From NCBI GenBank assembly GCA_035282865.1, contig DATEVB010000228.1:1-10493 (forward strand): a DNA stretch of 10,493 nucleotides, given 5' to 3'. Source of the DNA: UBA4744 sp035282865. GTDB taxonomy: Bacteria; Actinomycetota; Acidimicrobiia; Spongiisociales; UBA4744. The notes below the pieces were generated by a model. The model was not told the origin of the DNA, searched no databases, and saw nothing but the letters and a program-made list of their open reading frames with translations. Shown one piece after another: positions 5,946 through 10,493 of the stretch (position 1 is its first letter; every line of letters begins with the position of its first letter). A program made the translations under genes and the position numbers.

Positions 5946-6842
5946 ATGGATGTGTCAGCGTCAGACGATTCAGAGGAACCGGTTGAGGTGTACGAGCACA
6001 TCCCATGGGCTGAACTGGCGGTGCTTCCCCGGGACAAGAAGCCCTGGGTGGTCTATCTCGCCGCCGGCGCTGTCGCGGCCGCATCGCTCGGGGCGATGGC
6101 GGCCCGCTCTGTCGGCCGCACGCCGGAGCCTCCGCCCGCCGCCGTCCCGCCTACGGTGACGGTGCCGGTGGTCACCACCCTGCCCTGGCCCGCACCGGAG
6201 GGGGAACTCCTCACCGAAGCCGATCTGCTGGCGGAGATCCCGGGAAGGGGCGAAGTGAGTGCCGCCGCCCGGGCCGAGTGGTTCGTGACGGATTACTTCT
6301 CCTCGGGCGGTGATCCGGGAACCGATCAACAGGTGCTCAATGCGCTTCCCGACGGTTCGAGCCTGCCGGCCGCGACCGGCGCCGGGTTCTCCTCGTACGT
6401 GGAATGGGTGGCTACCTCTCGCATCGAGGCCGTCGGCAACCAGCGATTCAGGTCAACGGTGCTGTTCCGCATGCTGGTTTCCAGCGGCGACGAGAGTTAC
6501 GTCCGGATGCCTGTGCGGGCGGTCGATGTGGTCGTAGAGGTGGACGCCGGAGGAGGCACCAAGGTCGTGGATCTACCGATGCCGGCCGGTGTGCCCGCCG
6601 GGCCCCCATTGCCGACTTGGGCAGATCCCGTCGAGAAGGTACCGGACCTTGTCCGGGCGGCGGCGCTTCGCCTGGCCCGGTCGTGGGGCGCCGATCCAAC
6701 GGTCATCGAGGGAAGCAAACGAGAAGGGGGATGGCGGGTCGTCGTTGGTGTTGCCGATGAGGCGGGTGTCTCCTGGCCTCTGACTCTATGGCTCACCGAT
6801 CAGGGTGAGCCCGCCTGGCCCGCTGGGATCGGAGACTTCTAA
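5946..6842 (+). CDS. Single-pass membrane protein of unknown function (possible NTF2-like outer domains)
   Basis: A 298-residue protein with a short cytoplasmic N terminus (about 1-33, acidic then DKK), one membrane segment (about 34-53, WVVYLAAGAVAAASLGAMAA), a Pro/Val/Thr-rich linker (about 58-84), and an extracytoplasmic part (about 85-298). The outer part seems to have two alpha+beta repeats, with AEWFVTDYFSSGG (110-122) and YVEWVATSRIEAV (151-163) followed by strand-rich sequence. This recalls the NTF2-like domains of TcpC-type conjugation proteins, but I see no conjugation genes nearby and cannot confirm the link. No cysteines or catalytic motif are seen. The start is fixed by the Shine-Dalgarno GAGGTGA; the GTG at 5937 would add three residues. 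The stop overlaps the stop of the following minus-strand gene. Confidence 0.75.
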   Translation: MDVSASDDSEEPVEVYEHIPWAELAVLPRDKKPWVVYLAAGAVAAASLGAMAARSVGRTPEPPPAAVPPTVTVPVVTTLPWPAPEGELLTEADLLAEIPGRGEVSAAARAEWFVTDYFSSGGDPGTDQQVLNALPDGSSLPAATGAGFSSYVEWVATSRIEAVGNQRFRSTVLFRMLVSSGDESYVRMPVRAVDVVVEVDAGGGTKVVDLPMPAGVPAGPPLPTWADPVEKVPDLVRAAALRLARSWGADPTVIEGSKREGGWRVVVGVADEAGVSWPLTLWLTDQGEPAWPAGIGDF

Positions 6843-7096
6843 TCGGAGAAGTGGCTCTGTAGGATCTCCTGCGCCGGCCCGGCGATCTCGGCCCAGTCCG
6901 CGTCGGGGGTCTTGGTCAATGTCACAAAATCGGCGGTCATGAAGATGCTCGTTATGCCGGGGATCGAGAGAAGCACAGCAGCCAGTGGGTCGTCGTCATC
7001 TCGACCGGCCACGAAGGTCCTGGGTCCGCCGACTTCGACCCCGACCGTGAACTTGAGCGCATTGGGGTTGGGTGTGGACTCGATCTGTACCGGCAT
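6839..7096 (-). CDS. Stand-alone Nfu/NifU N-terminal-domain protein
   Basis: This 85-residue protein is essentially one Nfu_N domain. It begins MPVQIESTPNPNALKF, the family signature (TPNPNALKF at residues 8-16), continues through LLSIPGITSIFMTADFVTLTK, and ends with the segment DADWAEIAGPAQEILQSHF. In longer Nfu proteins this domain precedes a NifU-type CxxC domain that carries an Fe-S cluster. Here there is no cysteine at all, so the protein cannot bind a cluster through cysteine thiolates alone and may act as an accessory or partner-binding module in Fe-S assembly. A clear Shine-Dalgarno, AAAGGA (7103-7108 on the minus strand), lies 6 nt before ATG. The gene's stop overlaps that of the convergent membrane-protein gene, and its start faces hyuA across 42 bp. 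Confidence 0.88.
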   Translation of the reverse strand: MPVQIESTPNPNALKFTVGVEVGGPRTFVAGRDDDDPLAAVLLSIPGITSIFMTADFVTLTKTPDADWAEIAGPAQEILQSHFSD

Positions 7097-7119
7097 CAGC
7101 CATCCTTTCGACGCACCGC

Positions 7120-7125
7120 ATCGTA
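7120..7125 (-). promoter_or_regulatory. Possible -10 element for the Nfu-domain gene
   Basis: TACGAT on the minus strand (complement of 7120-7125) matches the -10 consensus and would place the start of transcription near 7113, about 17 nt before the ATG. No convincing -35 is found at normal spacing. The 42-bp gap to hyuA also holds both Shine-Dalgarno sequences, so the hyuA promoter must lie within the Nfu-domain gene. Confidence 0.28.
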
Positions 7126-7138
7126 GCGAGGAGGCCTG

Positions 7139-9127
7139 ATGTCGAACGACCCCACTGCGCTGGGAGTGGACGTCGGAGGCACCTTCACCGATCTAGCCGT
7201 CTGGGACGGTTCCCGGCTACGGTCCGGGAAAACCTCGTCGACCCTCGATCAGAGTGAAGGCGTGTTGGCGGGGGCGGCGGCGGTGCTCGGCAAAGGGTCG
7301 ACCGGACGTCTGCTCCACGGAACCACGGTGGCGACCAACGCGCTGCTGGAACGCAAAGGAGCCCGAACTGCGCTCGTAACGACGGCCGGGTTTGCGGATG
7401 TGGTCGAGATCGGGCGGCAAGACCGGCCGGCGCTGTACGACCCGATGGCCGATCGGCCCATCCCGCTTGCCTCTCGGGAGCTCCGCTTCGGAGTCAACGG
7501 CCGTATCGATGCCGCCGGGGCGGAGATCGAGCCCCTCCAGGACCTGCCGAGGATGGTCGACGAGGTGCGGCAGTGCCGGCCGGAGGCGGTAGCTGTTTCC
7601 TTGCTGTATGCGTACGCCGCACCGGCGCACGAGCGGGCGGTGGCGGCCTCCTTGGCGGCCGTGCTGGACGGCGTTCCGATATCGATCTCGTCCGAGGTTG
7701 CGGCGGAGTTCCGCGAGTTCGAACGAACCTCGACGACCCTGCTCAACGCCTACCTCGAACCCGGCACGGGCCGCTACCTGCGCAACTTGCAAGGGCGGGT
7801 TGCCGGGGCCGGTCTTGCAGAAGAGGTACTGGTCATGCGTTCCTCGGGCGGCCTGATGGACGTGATGGCCGCCGCCCGGCTCCCGGCCGCGGTGCTGTTG
7901 TCCGGCCCGGCCGGAGGTGTGGTGGCTTCCGCCGAGCTGGGCAAGGCGCTCGGTTACGAGCGGCTCGTTTCGTTCGACATGGGCGGCACCTCGACCGATG
8001 TCTGTCGTATCGAAGGCGGCCGCCCCGAGGTCTCCTACGAACGGGCGGTCGACGGGTACCCGTGCCGGATGCCCGCCGTGGCCGTGCACACGGTGGGAGC
8101 GGGCGGCGGGAGCCTGGCCTGGATCGATCCGGGTGGTGCCCTGCGGGTGGGGCCGCAAAGTGCCGGCGCCCACCCGGGTCCCGCTTGTTACGGCAGGGGA
8201 GGGGATGAGCCGACCGTGACCGATGCCGATCTCGTGGCGGGCAGGCTTTCGACCGGGACGCTGCTGGCCGGCTCGCTTCGGCTCGACCGGGAAGCGGCGC
8301 GACGAGCACTGGCCCGTCTGGCCGAGCGGCTCGGCATCGCCGAAGCAGCCACCGCCTTGGGCGTGATCGACGTGGTGGAAGCGCATATGGAACGGGCAGT
8401 TCGGACCGTGTCGGTTGAGGAGGGCGCCGATCCGCGAACGGCCATGCTGGTGGCATTCGGCGGGGCGGGTGGGATGCACGCCACGGCGCTGGCGCGTCGC
8501 CTGGACATGGCTGGGGCCGTGATCCCTCCCTACGCCGGAGTATTCAGCGCGGTGGGACTGCTGCTCAGCCCGCCCCGGAGCGACACGGTGCAGGGTGTGC
8601 TGATGGCCGAGGGCGATGAAATCGACGAGGTCCTGACCCGGGTGAGAGACCAAGCCCGGCAGCACATGATCGCCGAAACCGGACGGTCGCCGGTGGGCGT
8701 GCGCAGCCTGGTCGACGTGCGGTACCGCGGCCAATCTCATGAAACACCGGTGGTCTACCAACCGGGTGACGGTTGGCCCGTGCTCACCGCCCGCTTCCAC
8801 CGGGCGCATCGGGAGCGCAACGGCTTCGCCCGGCCCGGTGATCCGATCGAGGTCGTGGCGGCTCGCGCCGAGGCAGCCGGTGAGGCGGCCATGCGATGGC
8901 CGGACCTGCCCGAGATCGTGCCGACCGGTGAGCCCCGGCGGGGTACTCGAACGGTGCTCACCGGAGAAGGTCGGCAGGAGGCGTCGGTGTGGTGGCGGCC
9001 CGGTCTGGCCGCGGGAGCCGAGGTGGTGGGTCCGGCGATCATAGAAGAGGCCGAGGCCACCACCTTCCTGGGGAAGGGAGAGCGGGCCAGGGTGCACCCG
9101 TCGGGTGCGTTGGAGGTGGCCTGGTGA
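7139..9127 (+). CDS. hyuA: Hydantoinase/5-oxoprolinase family ATPase subunit (HyuA)
   Basis: A complete 662-residue subunit of the ATP-dependent hydantoinase/5-oxoprolinase family, which opens cyclic amide rings (5-oxoproline, N-methylhydantoin) at the cost of ATP. The N-terminal domain starts with the ASKHA-type phosphate motif GVDVGGTFTD (9-18) and has HGTTVATNALLERKGA (60-75). The central domain has the second motif FDMGGTSTDV (279-288), preceded by a conserved SGPAGG and followed by VGAGGGS and AHPGPACYG. Further on come EEGADPR and AFGGAGGMHA, then the C-terminal domain (about 500-662). Length and motif order fit a separate A subunit, not the fused 5-oxoprolinase. A strong Shine-Dalgarno, GAGGAGG (7128-7134), lies 4 nt before ATG. 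It overlaps hyuB by four bases, so the two subunits should be made together. The exact substrate is not readable from sequence; acetone or acetophenone carboxylase relatives share this fold. Confidence 0.93.
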   Translation: MSNDPTALGVDVGGTFTDLAVWDGSRLRSGKTSSTLDQSEGVLAGAAAVLGKGSTGRLLHGTTVATNALLERKGARTALVTTAGFADVVEIGRQDRPALYDPMADRPIPLASRELRFGVNGRIDAAGAEIEPLQDLPRMVDEVRQCRPEAVAVSLLYAYAAPAHERAVAASLAAVLDGVPISISSEVAAEFREFERTSTTLLNAYLEPGTGRYLRNLQGRVAGAGLAEEVLVMRSSGGLMDVMAAARLPAAVLLSGPAGGVVASAELGKALGYERLVSFDMGGTSTDVCRIEGGRPEVSYERAVDGYPCRMPAVAVHTVGAGGGSLAWIDPGGALRVGPQSAGAHPGPACYGRGGDEPTVTDADLVAGRLSTGTLLAGSLRLDREAARRALARLAERLGIAEAATALGVIDVVEAHMERAVRTVSVEEGADPRTAMLVAFGGAGGMHATALARRLDMAGAVIPPYAGVFSAVGLLLSPPRSDTVQGVLMAEGDEIDEVLTRVRDQARQHMIAETGRSPVGVRSLVDVRYRGQSHETPVVYQPGDGWPVLTARFHRAHRERNGFARPGDPIEVVAARAEAAGEAAMRWPDLPEIVPTGEPRRGTRTVLTGEGRQEASVWWRPGLAAGAEVVGPAIIEEAEATTFLGKGERARVHPSGALEVAW

Positions 9128-10493
9128 CGGTAGACCCGATCACGCTCGAAGTGGCCCGTAACCAGTTCGCCTCGGTTGCCGATGAGATGGGGGCCGTGCT
9201 GCGCCGGACTGCGTACTCGCCCAACATCAAGGAGCGGGCCGACTGTTCGTCGGCGGTGTTCGTTCCGAACGGGGAGATGCTCGCCCAGGCGGAACACATC
9301 CCGGTGCACCTCGGTTCCATGCCCGCCTCGGTGGCGGCCGTCTTGGAGAGCGCTGATCTGGAACCCGGGGTTCAGTACGCCGTCAACGATCCGTACCACG
9401 GAGGAACCCATCTCAACGACCTGACACTGGTTCGACCGGTGCACGTGGGAGATGAGCTGATCGGCTGGGTCGCTAACCGTGCCCATCACGCCGATGTCGG
9501 CGGAGAGGCGCCCGGTTCCATGCCTGCGCACGCCACCACCCTCGACCAGGAGGGCCACGTGGTAGCTCCGGTGGCAGCGGTTCGAGACGGGGAATGGCTG
9601 GAAAGCTTCGTGGAGCCGTTCCTAGCGGCCACCCGCACGCCGGCCGAACGGCTCGGAGACCTGTCCGCCCAGCTCGGTGCCAACGAGGTCGGGGCGAGGA
9701 GGTTGGCCGCACTGGCCGATCGGGAGGAGGTCGGCGCCTACGTCCGGGTTACCCAGGCCCTGCTGGCCTATGGAGAGCGAAGAATGGTCGCCGCCATCAC
9801 CGCCCTTCCCGATGGGATCTTCCGGTTCGAAGACGTGATGGAGTGGCAGGACGACTTCCTGACGGTCAGGGTGATCGTGACCATCGAGGGTGGTCGTTTG
9901 CTGGCCGACTTCACGGGCACCGCCAACCAAATCGAGGGAAACATCAACGCCGTTGAGGCAGTGACCCGCTCGTGTCTCTACTACGCGGTTCGGGTGGCAA
10001 CTGATCCGACCATCCCCGCCAACGGGGGGTGCTACCGGCCCCTGTCGCTCTTGGTTCCCCCCGGTTCGTTGGTGAACGCTCGTCCCCCGGCGGCGGTGGC
10101 GGCCGGTAATGTCGAGACCAGCCAACGCATTGCCGACGTCCTGCTCGGGGCGCTGGCCCAGGCGGCGCCGGATCGGGTGCCGGCCGCCTCGCAGGGCACG
10201 ATGAACAACGTGCTGATCGGCTCGGACAGCTTCGCCTACTACGAGACCCTGGCAGGCGGACAGGGAGGACGCCCCGGCAAGCCGGGCCAATCGGGTATCC
10301 ACACCGGCATGACCAATACCAAGAACACTCCGATCGAAGCCCTCGAAATGCACTACCCCTTCCGGGTGATCCGCAATGAGCTGCGACGAGGCAGCGGGGG
10401 CGCCGGCCGGTATCCGGGCGGGGAGGGCATCGAGCGAGAGATCGAGCTTCTGGTTCCGGCAACCGTGTCGTTGATGGGGGAGCGCCGGGTGGT
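9124..10493 (+). CDS. hyuB: Hydantoinase/5-oxoprolinase family B subunit (HyuB), 3' end outside window
   Basis: The visible 456 codons are most of a HyuB subunit, which family members usually complete at about 510-580 residues. Translation starts at GTG 9124-9126, overlapping the hyuA stop in GTGA; the protein opens MTVDPITLEVARNQF as is typical. Family motifs occur in order: HIPVHLGSMP (58-67), the metal-site region NDPYHGGTHLNDL (88-100), NRAHHADVGG (118-127), DFTGTANQIEGN, NGGCYRPL, SQGTMNN, YYETLAGGQGG, HTGMTNTKNTPIE and RRGSGGAGRYPGGEG near the visible end. The B subunit works with HyuA in ATP-dependent ring opening in the cytoplasm. No frameshift or missing motif is seen. The frame is open to the last base, so the C terminus lies beyond the window. 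Confidence 0.93.
   Translation, partial: MTVDPITLEVARNQFASVADEMGAVLRRTAYSPNIKERADCSSAVFVPNGEMLAQAEHIPVHLGSMPASVAAVLESADLEPGVQYAVNDPYHGGTHLNDLTLVRPVHVGDELIGWVANRAHHADVGGEAPGSMPAHATTLDQEGHVVAPVAAVRDGEWLESFVEPFLAATRTPAERLGDLSAQLGANEVGARRLAALADREEVGAYVRVTQALLAYGERRMVAAITALPDGIFRFEDVMEWQDDFLTVRVIVTIEGGRLLADFTGTANQIEGNINAVEAVTRSCLYYAVRVATDPTIPANGGCYRPLSLLVPPGSLVNARPPAAVAAGNVETSQRIADVLLGALAQAAPDRVPAASQGTMNNVLIGSDSFAYYETLAGGQGGRPGKPGQSGIHTGMTNTKNTPIEALEMHYPFRVIRNELRRGSGGAGRYPGGEGIEREIELLVPATVSLMGERRV

Noticed and set aside
7217..9097. A 626-codon open frame on the minus strand opposite hyuA
   Set aside because: It mirrors hyuA, which has all family motifs. The antisense translation is rich in His, Arg and Pro with no recognisable domain, a usual artefact of high-GC coding DNA.
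1..10493. tRNA, rRNA, CRISPR repeats, insertion sequences, attachment sites, prophage or defence genes
   Set aside because: Reading both strands showed no cloverleaf, spaced direct repeats, transposase or integrase motifs, or abrupt change in base composition. All long stretches are covered by ordinary metabolic or membrane-protein genes.

Overview
The window reads as chromosomal DNA of a high-GC Gram-positive actinobacterium. The clues are an OmpR-type regulator with a GlnR-like DNA-binding domain, a GlnA2-type plus a GlnA1-type glutamine synthetase, an Eis-like acetyltransferase, and single-pass membrane proteins with Thr/Pro-rich linkers. An Acidimicrobiia-like lineage would fit, but that is inference. 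I see no mobile element, CRISPR array, tRNA or rRNA. The gene order looks like ordinary compact core genome.

Left third (1-3640): a nitrogen-assimilation locus. On the minus strand a GlnA2-like glutamine synthetase is followed directly by a GlnR-like regulator, with stop and start sharing one base (TAATG). Diverging from it on the plus strand is a GlnA1-type glutamine synthetase that carries the adenylylation tyrosine. The 159-bp space between the two synthetase genes holds a run of GlnR-box half-sites (GAAAC, TTCAC, GCAAC, GTAAT) at 11-bp intervals. The regulator, its probable operator and two likely targets thus sit together. A 10-bp-stem hairpin follows glnA1.

Middle (3641-6842): a 188-bp stretch with an orphan 42-codon ORF; an Eis-family N-acetyltransferase and a single-pass membrane protein of unknown function, both on the minus strand; and a diverging single-pass membrane protein of unknown function on the plus strand, with a good promoter candidate (TTGAAG-N17-TACGTT).

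Right third (6839-10493): a stand-alone Nfu/NifU N-terminal-domain protein on the minus strand, whose stop codon overlaps that of the preceding plus-strand gene. It diverges across 42 bp from a hyuA-hyuB operon for an ATP-dependent hydantoinase/5-oxoprolinase-family enzyme. hyuA and hyuB overlap by GTGA, and hyuB runs off the window end.

Possible joint role: the two synthetases make glutamine under GlnR control. If HyuAB acts on 5-oxoproline it would return glutamate to the same pool, but its substrate cannot be read from sequence. The most notable signals are the phased GlnR-box array, the regulator receiver with Glu where the phospho-Asp should be, and the compact glnA1/glnA2-glnR arrangement. 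I did not find a clearly new multi-gene system.
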